64,000 nucleotides of DNA, from positions 1-64,000 of the forward strand of contig NZ_JAIQZC010000002.1 of the NCBI RefSeq assembly GCF_020164535.1, written 5' to 3'. The notes under the pieces were generated by a model. It had not been told where the DNA came from and did not search any database. It saw only the letters and a list, made by a program, of their open reading frames with translations. The position numbers and the translations under genes were made by a program. Source of the stretch: Psychroflexus montanilacus (GTDB lineage: Bacteria > Bacteroidota > Bacteroidia > Flavobacteriales > Flavobacteriaceae). The stretch's first letter is position 1. Every line of letters begins with the position of its first letter. Positions 1-7,495 of this stretch are shown here, piece after piece.

Positions 1-66
1 AAAACAGAAGTTAAATCTACTTTACCTCTGTGTTAACCTTACTCCAATACCTCAATTAGCGGGGTG

Positions 67-74
67 CAAAATTA
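67..74 (-). promoter_or_regulatory. Outward promoter -7 element
   Basis: Reads TAATTTTG on the minus strand, a perfect match to the Bacteroidota TAnnTTTG -7 element. Transcription would run left out of the window, so bases 1-63 are probably the 5' leader of a gene that starts beyond the edge. The rest of 75-230 holds no gene that I can support. Confidence 0.5.
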
Positions 75-230
75 CAACTCTTTCCCACTACCAACCAAAC
101 TTTTTTGAAGGTTTTTTTGAGATAATTCATAACTCACACAACTCCTTTCTATTAGAGCAAAAAAATAATGGCAGGCTGTGAAAAATTGATTAAAAAAAAA
201 GACTTTGGCTTGGTTGATATTATTAATTTA

Positions 231-238
231 TAAACTTG
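231..238 (+). promoter_or_regulatory. Candidate -7 element of the DoxX-like gene
   Basis: TAAACTTG differs from TAnnTTTG at one base. Only four bases separate it from the ATG at 243, which would give a nearly leaderless mRNA. Confidence 0.35.
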
Positions 239-242
239 CAAT

Positions 243-590
243 ATGAATTGGGATTTAATAGTCATGTCAATAATGTATGCTTTTGCGGGCATCATGCATT
301 TTATAAAACCAAAGGCTTATATAAAAGTAATGCCCAGGTATCTAAAAGCAAGAAAATCTCTTGTACTACTTTCAGGAGTCTTTGAAATTGCTCTGGGTGT
401 TGGTTTATTATTTGATGCCACAAGAAGCATTTCTGCTTTAGGCATCATATTGATGCTTATTGTTTTCTTACTCGTACATTTTAATATGCTACGTGGTAAA
501 AAATATGCAGTTGGAGTCCCTAGGTGGGTTTTGATTTTAAGAATACCACTTCAATTTGTATTAATTTGGTGGGCATACCTATATATATAA
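243..590 (+). CDS. DoxX-like small membrane protein
   Basis: This 115-residue protein has four hydrophobic segments (roughly residues 3-18, 39-57, 62-80 and 95-114) and the length and layout of the DoxX/DoxX-like family of inner-membrane proteins. The Ala-Gly-x-x-His near residues 15-19 (FAGIMHF) and the Gly-rich second helix (LLSGVFEIALG) are typical of that family. DoxX-like proteins have no single agreed biochemical role; links to quinone and thiol redox balance have been proposed for some. The gene ends four bases before the next start, so the two are very likely cotranscribed. Family assignment is by pattern only, and the function is not known. Confidence 0.7.
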   Translation: MNWDLIVMSIMYAFAGIMHFIKPKAYIKVMPRYLKARKSLVLLSGVFEIALGVGLLFDATRSISALGIILMLIVFLLVHFNMLRGKKYAVGVPRWVLILRIPLQFVLIWWAYLYI

Positions 591-594
591 TAAG

Positions 595-873
595 ATGGAA
601 AAGGAATTTACAGAAAGAGAGTTAGATAGAATTATAGAGATGGCCTGGGAAGACAGAACACCATTTGAAGCTATAGAATTTCAATTTGGTGTTACAGAAA
701 AGGAAGTCATTAAAATCATGCAGAAAGAAATGAAGCCTTCAAGTTTTAGGATGTGGCGCAAACGCGTTCAAGGAAGGGCTACAAAACACAGAAAGTTGAG
801 GAAACACTCCATGAAAAAGTTTAAATCTTCCAGACAAAAGCAGATTACTCAAAACAAAATATCCAAGCGTTAA
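595..873 (+). CDS. TIGR03643/DUF2805 family protein
   Basis: A 92-residue protein. The first half, about residues 1-50, resembles the small TIGR03643 (DUF2805) family: an acidic helical start (FTERELDRIIEMAWEDRTPF), then a helix-turn-helix-like segment around residues 25-45 (IEFQFGVTEKEVIKIM) and the conserved KPSSFRMWRKRV. The second half is strongly basic and Lys/Arg rich. The fold suggests nucleic-acid contact, but no function is established. From memory, relatives often lie near photolyase or cryptochrome genes; here the photolyases are 58 kb away in the same window. Its stop overlaps the stop of the convergent nuclease gene by four bases. Confidence 0.75.
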   Translation: MEKEFTERELDRIIEMAWEDRTPFEAIEFQFGVTEKEVIKIMQKEMKPSSFRMWRKRVQGRATKHRKLRKHSMKKFKSSRQKQITQNKISKR

Positions 874-1637
874 GAGTAAATATCGTTTAGAATTACTGCC
901 AGACGAATTCCTGCTTTTTTCATTTGAGTTTTTGCAACTCCAAACCAGTCGTACATATATCTGTAACTTAAATTCTCATCGAGATCCGCAGATTTGTAAA
1001 CCTTTCTAGTCAGTTCTCTATTCTCCTCTACCCAATCTAAGAGTGTTCCTGATTTTATGGATTCAATTTCAGACTTACTAAGTTCTGGCAAGTTGTCGGT
1101 AAGCTCTGTATAACTCATGTTATAACTTTCTATCATTTGAGTATCCCAGACTCTATGGAGGTTACTTGGTTTATTGAACCACTTGACTTTAAAATCGTTT
1201 GCTCCTTTATCTTCTTTTAGACCAAAATGCAGTGGCTGGTGCATATCCCCCACCAAATGTATGAGCATCCTCAAATAGAACTGCTCTTTTTCCAGGTTCA
1301 ATTCACCTGATTTCAATTGTTGGATACATTCTTCAATCCCAGAAACGATGTCCCCTTGCGGGTTTTTTTTTGCTTGAGAATAAGTTTGATCAAAAGGAAT
1401 ATTGGCATAATGCCAAGGCTTATATTGGTCATAAGCTCTATCACTTTTAATCTCATCCGCATAAGTTGATGCGTCTGCAATAGATTGACCATTTAAGATC
1501 TTATCTATCTTTTTTCTAGCTTTGGATTTAATATGCTGATTTGCCGTTTCACCGACAATACGGTGGCCATTTTGCCCCCAATCCTCTGAGGCTAATAATG
1601 TTTGAGAAAGTATCAGAAAAACTAGTATGTATTTCAT
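870..1637 (-). CDS. S1/P1-type zinc nuclease, exported
   Basis: A 255-residue S1/P1 nuclease that cleaves single-stranded nucleic acids using three zinc ions. A signal peptide spans residues 1-17 (LLAS/EDW), so the mature protein begins close to Trp20, the residue whose backbone binds zinc in this family. Further ligands are visible: NGH (His25), DASTYAD near 55-61, the HLVGDMHQPLH block around 126-136 and NLHRVWD near 159-165. The length agrees with bacterial members (about 250-270). It acts in the periplasm or outside, probably scavenging phosphate or nucleotides. It has its own promoter (1651-1658) and is convergent with the TIGR03643 gene, with stop codons sharing TTAA. Confidence 0.9.
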   Translation of the reverse strand: MKYILVFLILSQTLLASEDWGQNGHRIVGETANQHIKSKARKKIDKILNGQSIADASTYADEIKSDRAYDQYKPWHYANIPFDQTYSQAKKNPQGDIVSGIEECIQQLKSGELNLEKEQFYLRMLIHLVGDMHQPLHFGLKEDKGANDFKVKWFNKPSNLHRVWDTQMIESYNMSYTELTDNLPELSKSEIESIKSGTLLDWVEENRELTRKVYKSADLDENLSYRYMYDWFGVAKTQMKKAGIRLAVILNDIYS

Positions 1638-1650
1638 GTTTAATTTTTTT

Positions 1651-1658
1651 CAAATATA
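1651..1658 (-). promoter_or_regulatory. -7 element of the S1/P1 nuclease gene
   Basis: TATATTTG on the minus strand is a perfect TAnnTTTG match. It lies 13 bases before the ATG at 1637, giving a predicted leader of about 10 nt. Confidence 0.6.
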
Positions 1659-1793
1659 AATGGAAATGTATAAAGTGAACGTATAGCCTTCAGTAAATTC
1701 TTAATATAAACGCCGTATTAATCTTACTAAAAATTATAAACTTACAATCGAAACTCTTTAATTTGAGCAGTATTAAATTCAATCTAAAAGAAA

Positions 1794-2600
1794 ATGATAA
1801 AACTTGTTTGTAGCGACATCGATGGAACCTTACTAAATGCTGAACGTGAGCTTTCTGAGAAAACAATTTCTGAAATTGGAAAATTAAAAGACAAATTACC
1901 TATTGTTCTTATTTCTGCTAGAATGCCTTCTGCGATGAGATATTTACAAAAGCAGCTAGATATTACTAAAAACCCTTTTGTCGCCTATAATGGAGGGCTT
2001 ATTTGTATAAATAACATAATAAAACAGAGCACAACAATTCCTATTGAGCTTGTAAAGGAGATTGTAAATCATAATACGGATAATTTACACCTCAGTCTTT
2101 ATAACAATGACGACTGGTACGTCCCTCACCTGGACCATTGGGCTAAAAGAGAGATCAATAACACCAAAGTAAATCCTACTGTTAAAACGAATGCTGAAGT
2201 ACTTGAACTATGGAAACCTAAGCAAATAGGAGCACATAAAATCATGTGTATGGGTGATGCTGAGTTAATTGGAAAATTCTATGATGAACTTGCTGAAAGA
2301 TTCCCCCAAGATCTCCACCTCTACAGGTCTAAGGATACTTACATTGAAATTGCTCCTAAACAAATTTCAAAACGTTCTGCTATTGAGTTTTTAATCTCTT
2401 CTGAATTTAATTTTGAAATGAATGAGGTGATGAGTTTTGGGGATAATTATAACGATATTGAAATGCTAAAGACATCGGGGAAAGGCCTAGCTGTAAGCAA
2501 TGCCAGAGAAGAGGTTAAACGTGCGGCCGATGAAACTATTGGACACGCCAAAGAAGATGGTGTAGCTGAATTTCTAAAACTTTATTTTAAAAATCAATAA
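1794..2600 (+). CDS. Cof-type HAD-IIB family phosphatase
   Basis: A 268-residue haloacid dehalogenase-superfamily hydrolase of the Cof/IIB type. Motif I is CSDIDGTLL, with catalytic Asp8 and Asp10. Motif II is the Ser in LISAR near residue 41, motif III is the Lys of SKRSA around 193, and motif IV is GDNYNDIEML near 217-226. The large alpha/beta cap lies between motifs II and III, as in Cof proteins. These enzymes dephosphorylate sugar phosphates, nucleotides or cofactors such as FMN or PLP. The substrate cannot be told from sequence. It is followed 49 bases later by the DUF819 gene. Confidence 0.88.
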   Translation: MIKLVCSDIDGTLLNAERELSEKTISEIGKLKDKLPIVLISARMPSAMRYLQKQLDITKNPFVAYNGGLICINNIIKQSTTIPIELVKEIVNHNTDNLHLSLYNNDDWYVPHLDHWAKREINNTKVNPTVKTNAEVLELWKPKQIGAHKIMCMGDAELIGKFYDELAERFPQDLHLYRSKDTYIEIAPKQISKRSAIEFLISSEFNFEMNEVMSFGDNYNDIEMLKTSGKGLAVSNAREEVKRAADETIGHAKEDGVAEFLKLYFKNQ

Positions 2601-2624
2601 GCCATAAAAATTGCTAATAATTTT

Positions 2625-2632
2625 TACTTTTA
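2625..2632 (+). promoter_or_regulatory. Candidate -7 element of the DUF819 gene
   Basis: TACTTTTA is one base away from TAnnTTTG and sits 17 bases before the ATG at 2650, immediately after the HAD gene. Confidence 0.35.
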
Positions 2633-2649
2633 CGCTCTAAATTTTAAAA

Positions 2650-3915
2650 ATGGATCGAAGTCCGCTATTCACAAACGACGCTGTAGTTCTTGGGATACTT
2701 ATGCTTTGCATAGCGTTGATTTTTTATACTTCCAGCATAAAAAGTGGTTTTTGGAATAAATTCTATAAGGTAGTTCCTGCGCTACTAATGTGCTATTTAA
2801 TTCCTGCCATTTTCAATTCATTCAATATTATAAGCGACTCGACATCAAATCTATATTTTGTAGCGAGTCGTTATTTCTTACCCGCTTCATTGGTTTTGAT
2901 GACCTTGAGTATAGATTTAAAAGCAATCAAAAACTTAGGATTCAAAGCCCTGCTTATGTTTCTTACAGGTACTGTTGGAATAGTCATAGGTGGACCTATA
3001 GCAATTATATTAATTTCGTTTTTTTCTCCAGAAACTGTCGGAGGTGTTGGTCCTGATGCGGTTTGGAGAGGATTATCCACACTTGCCGGGAGCTGGATTG
3101 GCGGAGGAGCCAATCAAGCGGCAATGCTAGAAATCTTTCAATATAATCCTGAAAAATACGGCGGTATGGTACTAGTTGATATTGTAGTCGCCAATCTTTG
3201 GTTGGCTATCATCTTACTTGGTATTGGAAGATCTGAGAAGATCGATAAATGGTTGAAAGCCGACAACTCCGCTATAGAAGAATTGAAAGAAAAAGTGTCT
3301 ACCTATACCAAAAGCGTTTCCAGAACACCAGAGCTTAAAGACTATATGATAATGCTTGGTCTTGCTTTTGTTGCCGTTGGCTTTTCGCATTGGGCTTCTG
3401 AACACATATCTGATTTTTTATTGGCAAATTTTGAAGTCTTTAGCGATAAAACTTCAGCTTTAGCCTCTTTTTCATCTACTTTTTTCTGGATGATTACTAT
3501 TGCCACAGCTTTTGGGGTAGGTTTATCCTTTACAAAAGCTAAGTCTTATGAAGGCACAGGAGCCAGTAAAATTGGCAGTATTTTTATTTACTTTTTGGTA
3601 GCTACCATAGGGATGAAAATGGATCTTGCAGCAGTATTTGAAAATCCAGGATTAATTGTTATTGGACTCGTATGGATGAGTATACATGCTGGATTACTAA
3701 TTTTGGTTGCAAAACTAATAAAAGCACCTTATTTTTTCCTGGCTGTTGGAAGCCAAGCCAATGTTGGCGGAGCTGCCTCTGCTCCAGTAGTTGCTTCTGC
3801 GTTTCATCCCTCACTTACAAGTGTTGGCGTTTTACTTGCAGTTTTTGGTTATGTAGTTGGAACCTACGCAGCTTTAGGCTGTACAATATTAATGGAAATA
3901 TCATCAAACTTATAA
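2650..3915 (+). CDS. DUF819 family integral membrane protein
   Basis: A 421-residue polytopic protein with about ten to eleven membrane helices. It resembles the DUF819 (YjcL-like) family, which has the general look of a secondary transporter with two inverted halves. Gly-rich re-entrant-like stretches are visible near residues 145-160 (LAGSWIGGGANQAAML) and again near 373-390 (GSQANVGGAASAPVVA). These two copies of a similar Gly/Ala/Asn motif support the inverted-repeat idea. A cytoplasmic linker with charged residues spans about 193-230. The substrate is unknown. It is followed 13 bases later by the DUF4369 lipoprotein, so the two may share a transcript. Confidence 0.82.
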   Translation: MDRSPLFTNDAVVLGILMLCIALIFYTSSIKSGFWNKFYKVVPALLMCYLIPAIFNSFNIISDSTSNLYFVASRYFLPASLVLMTLSIDLKAIKNLGFKALLMFLTGTVGIVIGGPIAIILISFFSPETVGGVGPDAVWRGLSTLAGSWIGGGANQAAMLEIFQYNPEKYGGMVLVDIVVANLWLAIILLGIGRSEKIDKWLKADNSAIEELKEKVSTYTKSVSRTPELKDYMIMLGLAFVAVGFSHWASEHISDFLLANFEVFSDKTSALASFSSTFFWMITIATAFGVGLSFTKAKSYEGTGASKIGSIFIYFLVATIGMKMDLAAVFENPGLIVIGLVWMSIHAGLLILVAKLIKAPYFFLAVGSQANVGGAASAPVVASAFHPSLTSVGVLLAVFGYVVGTYAALGCTILMEISSNL

Positions 3916-3928
3916 CAAACCCACGTAC

Positions 3929-4681
3929 ATGAAAAATCTTCTATCTATCGTTATTATTATCTTCATCTTAGCATCTTGTCAAAAAGAAAAAGAGAATTTA
4001 TTTATTAAAGGAGATATTGCTGGTCTCAAAAAGGGAACCGTTTATCTTCAAAAGATTGGAGATTCCAGCCTGGTAAATATAGATTCAATTCAAATCTCAG
4101 GATCTTCAGAATTTGAATTCAACACATATCTTGAAGAACCACAGTTGTTGTTCATTGAGCTTGAAAGGAACAATGGTGAAGATTATGCAGAGTTGATTAA
4201 CTTTTTTGCTGAACCTGGAGAAATATCCCTAAGTACGTCTTTGAAGAATTATGGAATGGATTTGGAAATTATTTCTGAATTTGAAAACCAGCAAAAACTT
4301 GAGGAATATGGTAAGGTTGTCAAGCGATTCAATGATGAGAAATTAGAATTAATACAGGCAAACTTTGAAGCCAGCAAATCGCAGGACGAAGCGAGAATAG
4401 ACAGCATCAATGATAAGTACAATTCCATTTTGAGAAGGAAATACCTGTATACCGTCAATTTTGCTCTAAACAACAAAAATCTGGAAGTTTCACCATATGT
4501 AATCCTTTCTGAAGCGTTTGATGCGAATGTGAAGTATTTGGATACCGTTTATAGCTCATTAGAAAAGCCAATTCAAAAATCACTGTACGGTAAGCAGTTG
4601 AAAGAACTGATTGAGGATAGAAAAAAGAATGATGAAGAAACAGTAAAAACTGAAGTTATTGATAGTCTCCCAGAGGCTTAA
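3929..4681 (+). CDS. DUF4369 domain lipoprotein
   Basis: A 250-residue predicted lipoprotein. The signal peptide ends in the lipobox ILASC with Cys17. Residues 25-125 look like a DUF4369 domain (FIKGDIAGLKKGTVYLQKIG, then SIQISGSSEFEF), a beta-sandwich found at the N-terminus of many Bacteroidota thioredoxin-like lipoproteins. The usual C-terminal thioredoxin domain is absent. The second half (about 125-250) is charged, helical and ends in a hydrophilic tail. Its role is unknown. The last coding bases form half of a 13-bp inverted repeat that can terminate the opposite-strand gene. Confidence 0.75.
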   Translation: MKNLLSIVIIIFILASCQKEKENLFIKGDIAGLKKGTVYLQKIGDSSLVNIDSIQISGSSEFEFNTYLEEPQLLFIELERNNGEDYAELINFFAEPGEISLSTSLKNYGMDLEIISEFENQQKLEEYGKVVKRFNDEKLELIQANFEASKSQDEARIDSINDKYNSILRRKYLYTVNFALNNKNLEVSPYVILSEAFDANVKYLDTVYSSLEKPIQKSLYGKQLKELIEDRKKNDEETVKTEVIDSLPEA

Positions 4682-4695
4682 GCAATAACTTCAGT
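4649..4695 (-). terminator. Terminator-like hairpin inside the end of an opposite gene
   Basis: A perfect 13-bp inverted repeat (4649-4661 with 4683-4695, loop 21 bases). On the minus strand the stem is followed by TTTTTAC, as in an intrinsic terminator for the small gene ending at 4706. The distal arm lies inside the last codons of the DUF4369 gene. Confidence 0.6.
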
Positions 4696-4705
4696 ATGAA
4701 TTAAT

Positions 4706-4972
4706 TTAAAGATTGTTGAGTCTTTCTATAAACTCATCAGCCTTTTTATTCATAGACTCTCTTACAGATTTGAGGTGCTTACCTCTATTTTCAGTGTCTT
4801 TTTTGTTGATTTGCTCTATAAGTTGATCAAATTCTGCAATGATATCATCTACAAGTTGTTCAGTTTTTGAAGTTGAATCGTCTGAATTTGCTTCCTGATT
4901 GATTAATGCTCCGTCGATAATTTCACCGAAACGGTCATTCAAATCTTTTTTTAGTTCCTTTTTACTAGCCAT
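4706..4972 (-). CDS. Small acidic helical protein, unknown
   Basis: An 88-residue hydrophilic protein starting MASKKELKKD, predicted to be mostly alpha-helical with heptad-like spacing (VDDIIAEFDQLIEQI, then RESMNKKADEFIERL). I do not recognise a named family, although small proteins of this look are common in Flavobacteriaceae. The start at 4972 is preferred over an upstream in-frame ATG at 4996, because the upstream codon falls inside the -7 promoter element (4994-5001). It has its own promoter, and a terminator-like hairpin lies 11 bases after the stop, so it is probably monocistronic although it follows manA. Confidence 0.7.
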   Translation of the reverse strand: MASKKELKKDLNDRFGEIIDGALINQEANSDDSTSKTEQLVDDIIAEFDQLIEQINKKDTENRGKHLKSVRESMNKKADEFIERLNNL

Positions 4973-4993
4973 TTTATAAAAATTAAATTTTGG

Positions 4994-5001
4994 CAAAAGT
5001 A
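4994..5001 (-). promoter_or_regulatory. -7 element of the small acidic protein gene
   Basis: TACTTTTG on the minus strand, a perfect TAnnTTTG match. The predicted transcript start is near 4990, which decides the translation start at 4972. Confidence 0.6.
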
Positions 5002-5015
5002 AACTAATTTTAAAA

Positions 5016-5984
5016 CTAAATACTGATTTCTAAAAGTTTGGTCGATTTTGATTCTAACCTAAGATGGTTAAGGCTTGCTGGAATAAGCAAAGTTTCTCTT
5101 GAAGACACGAAATATTTTTCATCTCCACAGTCTAAAATAGCATCTTTAGCTCCTACGTTCATTAAGATAACAAATGAATCTAAACCTGAATAATCTAAGT
5201 TTACACTCCCTTTTACCTCTAGATAGTTGGTCTTAAAATAAGGTGTATCCACTAGCAGGACTTTAGAATTAAGTTTTGACTTATAGGGAATTTTATAGTC
5301 AACTTTTCGGCTGAAATCGATAGCGTTAAGCGCTAAGTCTGTGTGCAATTCTCTGGTGTTTCCATCTGCATCTTTCCTGTTCCAGTCGAAAATACGATAA
5401 GTGATATCTGATGTTTGTTGAATTTCAGCTAACAAAACTCCAGCTCCAATAGCATGAACTAAGCCAGGTTTTATAAAAAAAGCGTCGCCTTCTTTTACTT
5501 CAAATGAATTTAACGCAGATTCTAAATCATCTTCGCTAAGCAACTTCTGGTACTTATCAATGCTTATGGAATCTTTGAAATCAACAATCAATTTAGCGTT
5601 TTTATCAGTTTCAATAATGTACCACATTTCAGTTTTACCAAAACTTTGGTGACGCTTTTTGGCCAGTTGATCGTCTGGATGTAGTTGAACCGATAGATTT
5701 TCTTTGGCTTCAATGAATTTAATCAGGATAGGAAATTCATCCTGAAAGCGATCATAGACAGATTGACCCATAAGTTCTCCCTTAAATTTATGGATAAGTT
5801 GTTGTAAATTTTGACCCTTAAACTCGCCATTTAAAACAACAGAAGTTTGCTCTTTAAGACTACTCAACTCCCAGCTTTCACCTATTTTATGATGTCCTAA
5901 GTTTGTTTGAGATTTGGAGTGCAACTTTTGGCCTCCCCAAATTTTTTCTTTAAGAATAGGTTGAAACTTAAGTGGATATAGCAT
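5016..5984 (-). CDS. manA: Mannose-6-phosphate isomerase, class I
   Basis: A 322-residue type I phosphomannose isomerase, which interconverts fructose-6-phosphate and mannose-6-phosphate. It supplies mannose for glycan and GDP-sugar synthesis in the cytoplasm. Zinc-site and active-site blocks are visible: VQLHPDD near residues 99-105, GKTEMWYI near 116-123, FIKPGLVHAIGAG near 171-183 and DITYRIFDW near 194-202. The length matches the short bacterial form rather than the roughly 390-residue enterobacterial ManA. The start codon shares one base with the bcp stop (TAATG), so the two are translationally coupled. It is the last gene of the idi-PTPS-bcp-manA run. Confidence 0.92.
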   Translation of the reverse strand: MLYPLKFQPILKEKIWGGQKLHSKSQTNLGHHKIGESWELSSLKEQTSVVLNGEFKGQNLQQLIHKFKGELMGQSVYDRFQDEFPILIKFIEAKENLSVQLHPDDQLAKKRHQSFGKTEMWYIIETDKNAKLIVDFKDSISIDKYQKLLSEDDLESALNSFEVKEGDAFFIKPGLVHAIGAGVLLAEIQQTSDITYRIFDWNRKDADGNTRELHTDLALNAIDFSRKVDYKIPYKSKLNSKVLLVDTPYFKTNYLEVKGSVNLDYSGLDSFVILMNVGAKDAILDCGDEKYFVSSRETLLIPASLNHLRLESKSTKLLEISI

Positions 5985-6439
5985 TAATCCAGCTTTTTAA
6001 TAGCATTTAAAGCTTTTTTCATGTGCTTTGATGCATCCAGACTATTAAACTTGAACATAACCTTTCCATTGGCATCAATGACAAATGTTTCTCTGCCGGG
6101 AACTAAGCCTAATAGACTTTTCTTGATTCCAAACTTTTTTCTTACTCTTCCATTTGCATCAGAAAGCAAAATAAAGGGTAGGTTATATTTTTTGGAGAAT
6201 TTGGAGTGAGATTTCTCTGAATCGTTGCTGATGCCTATCACTTCAGCCCCAGCCTCTTGAAAGTCTTCATAACTATCTCTAAAACTACAGGCCTCTTTGG
6301 TACAACCAGGAGTAAAATCTTTTGGGTAGAAATATATGACAACTGGTTTTTTTCCAACTACATCTTCAGAATTGAATGTGTTTCCATGCTGATCTTTAAG
6401 CTCAAATTGAGGGATCTTCTCACCTTTTTCTATTGACAT
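5984..6439 (-). CDS. bcp: Thiol peroxidase, Bcp/PrxQ type
   Basis: A 151-residue peroxiredoxin of the Bcp/PrxQ class that reduces hydrogen peroxide and organic hydroperoxides with electrons from thioredoxin. The peroxidatic cysteine is Cys46 in DFTPGCTKEAC and the resolving cysteine is Cys51, the five-residue spacing typical of PrxQ. The conserved Thr43, Pro44 and the later Arg (GRETFVID near residue 115) are present. No signal peptide is seen, so it is cytoplasmic. It lies between the PTPS-like gene (1 bp away) and manA (1-bp overlap). Confidence 0.93.
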   Translation of the reverse strand: MSIEKGEKIPQFELKDQHGNTFNSEDVVGKKPVVIYFYPKDFTPGCTKEACSFRDSYEDFQEAGAEVIGISNDSEKSHSKFSKKYNLPFILLSDANGRVRKKFGIKKSLLGLVPGRETFVIDANGKVMFKFNSLDASKHMKKALNAIKKLD

Positions 6440-6440
6440 C

Positions 6441-6851
6441 TTATTCTCCTTTATAGGTTACAAAATTTCTTGGTGTTTCATAGAGCGTGATTTCAAGCTC
6501 ATGATCTTCCTTCAGCTTAGACTTTAATTTATTCCAAATCACGACAGAAATATTTTCTGCTGTGGGGTTCAGATTTTCAAATTCAGGCACTTGTTCATTC
6601 AAATTTTTATGATCAAAAGCGTCTTCAACTTCAGATTTAATAAGGTCTTTCAAAATTTTCACATCCATGACATAGCCTGTTTCCGGATCAATATCACCAG
6701 TAACTGATGCTATAAGTTCATAATTGTGCCCATGATAATGTGGATTATTACATTTTCCAAAAACCGCTTCATTCTTATCAAAATCCCAATCCTTTCTATA
6801 TAATCTGTGCGCAGCATTGAAGTGAGCTTTACGATGTACTGTTACTTTCAT
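6441..6851 (-). CDS. 6-pyruvoyl-tetrahydropterin synthase / QueD family protein
   Basis: A 136-residue member of the PTPS/QueD family, which acts on dihydroneopterin triphosphate. Zinc-binding histidines are His15 (FNAAHRL) and His40/His42 (YHGHNYE). The candidate catalytic Cys34 stands in CNNPHYHGH, spacing Cys-x5-His-Gly-His. From recollection of the family, that spacing belongs to true 6-pyruvoyl-tetrahydropterin synthases, whereas QueD (queuosine precursor) usually has Cys-x3-His-Gly-His. The product may therefore be a pterin rather than, or in addition to, 6-carboxytetrahydropterin. The second catalytic part (AFDHKNLNE near 77-85, and PTAENISV near 95-102) is intact. It starts four bases after idi ends. 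Confidence 0.85.
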   Translation of the reverse strand: MKVTVHRKAHFNAAHRLYRKDWDFDKNEAVFGKCNNPHYHGHNYELIASVTGDIDPETGYVMDVKILKDLIKSEVEDAFDHKNLNEQVPEFENLNPTAENISVVIWNKLKSKLKEDHELEITLYETPRNFVTYKGE

Positions 6852-6855
6852 ATTC

Positions 6856-7392
6856 TTAAATTGAAGATTTTACCATTTCACTTTTATGCTTCTCAAAAAT
6901 AATCTTAAACCATTCTGTGTATTTCTTAGGATGCGCTTTGATATCAGCCTCAATATCTTCTAACTTCATCCACTTCCAGTCATTCACTTCTTCTGGGTTT
7001 GGGTTTGGTTCTTCATTGTACTCTCCCACTAAAATGTAGTCGTATTCGTGCTCAGTTAACCCGTTGTCAAAAGGAGCCTTATAAATGAATGAGATGGTTT
7101 CCTGTAGCTCTGTAGAAAAGCCCATTTCTTCATACAAGCGACGTTTGCCTGCTTCTATATTAGATTCATCAAGTCGCTGATGGCTGCAACATGTATTCGT
7201 CCATAAACCTGGTGTATGATATTTGGTCAATGCACGCTGCTGAAGCATCAATTCATTTTTAGAATTATAAATGAAAACTGAAAAAGCACGATGGAGTCTG
7301 GCTTTTTCATGCGCTTCTATTTTTTCCATGGTTCCTAGCGGATTGTCGTTTTCATCCACTAAAATCACATAATTTGTACCCGTTTCTGTCAT
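6856..7392 (-). CDS. idi: Isopentenyl-diphosphate delta-isomerase, type I
   Basis: A 178-residue Nudix-fold enzyme that interconverts isopentenyl and dimethylallyl diphosphate for isoprenoid (quinone, carotenoid) synthesis. Visible hallmarks are LVDENDNPLGTMEK near the start, the catalytic Cys in NTCCSHQR (about residues 65-72), and the Nudix-like GKRRLYEEMGF with metal-binding glutamates near 81-91. The start at 7392 matches the usual N-terminus of the family; an in-frame ATG at 7443 would add 17 residues and lies upstream of the promoter. The -7 element ends only five bases before the ATG, so the mRNA may be nearly leaderless. First gene of the idi-PTPS-bcp-manA run. Confidence 0.93.
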   Translation of the reverse strand: MTETGTNYVILVDENDNPLGTMEKIEAHEKARLHRAFSVFIYNSKNELMLQQRALTKYHTPGLWTNTCCSHQRLDESNIEAGKRRLYEEMGFSTELQETISFIYKAPFDNGLTEHEYDYILVGEYNEEPNPNPEEVNDWKWMKLEDIEADIKAHPKKYTEWFKIIFEKHKSEMVKSSI

Positions 7393-7397
7393 AATCT

Positions 7398-7405
7398 CAA
7401 AAGTA
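7398..7405 (-). promoter_or_regulatory. -7 element of the idi operon
   Basis: TACTTTTG on the minus strand, a perfect match. Only five bases (AGATT) separate it from the ATG at 7392. Confidence 0.6.
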
Positions 7406-7495
7406 CAAAATAACTTGAATTTCGATGCAAATAAGAATAGCACCTTCGTTGAAAAGATGCTATTTATGAATTATTTAGTAATTGACCTATTCACT

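Noticed and set aside
1-242. tRNA or small RNA gene at the left edge
   Set aside because: No cloverleaf or conserved RNA motif is visible; an outward promoter and leader explain the sequence better.
7393-7443. Upstream ATG giving idi 17 extra residues
   Set aside because: It lies upstream of the -7 element at 7398-7405 and adds a sequence foreign to the family.
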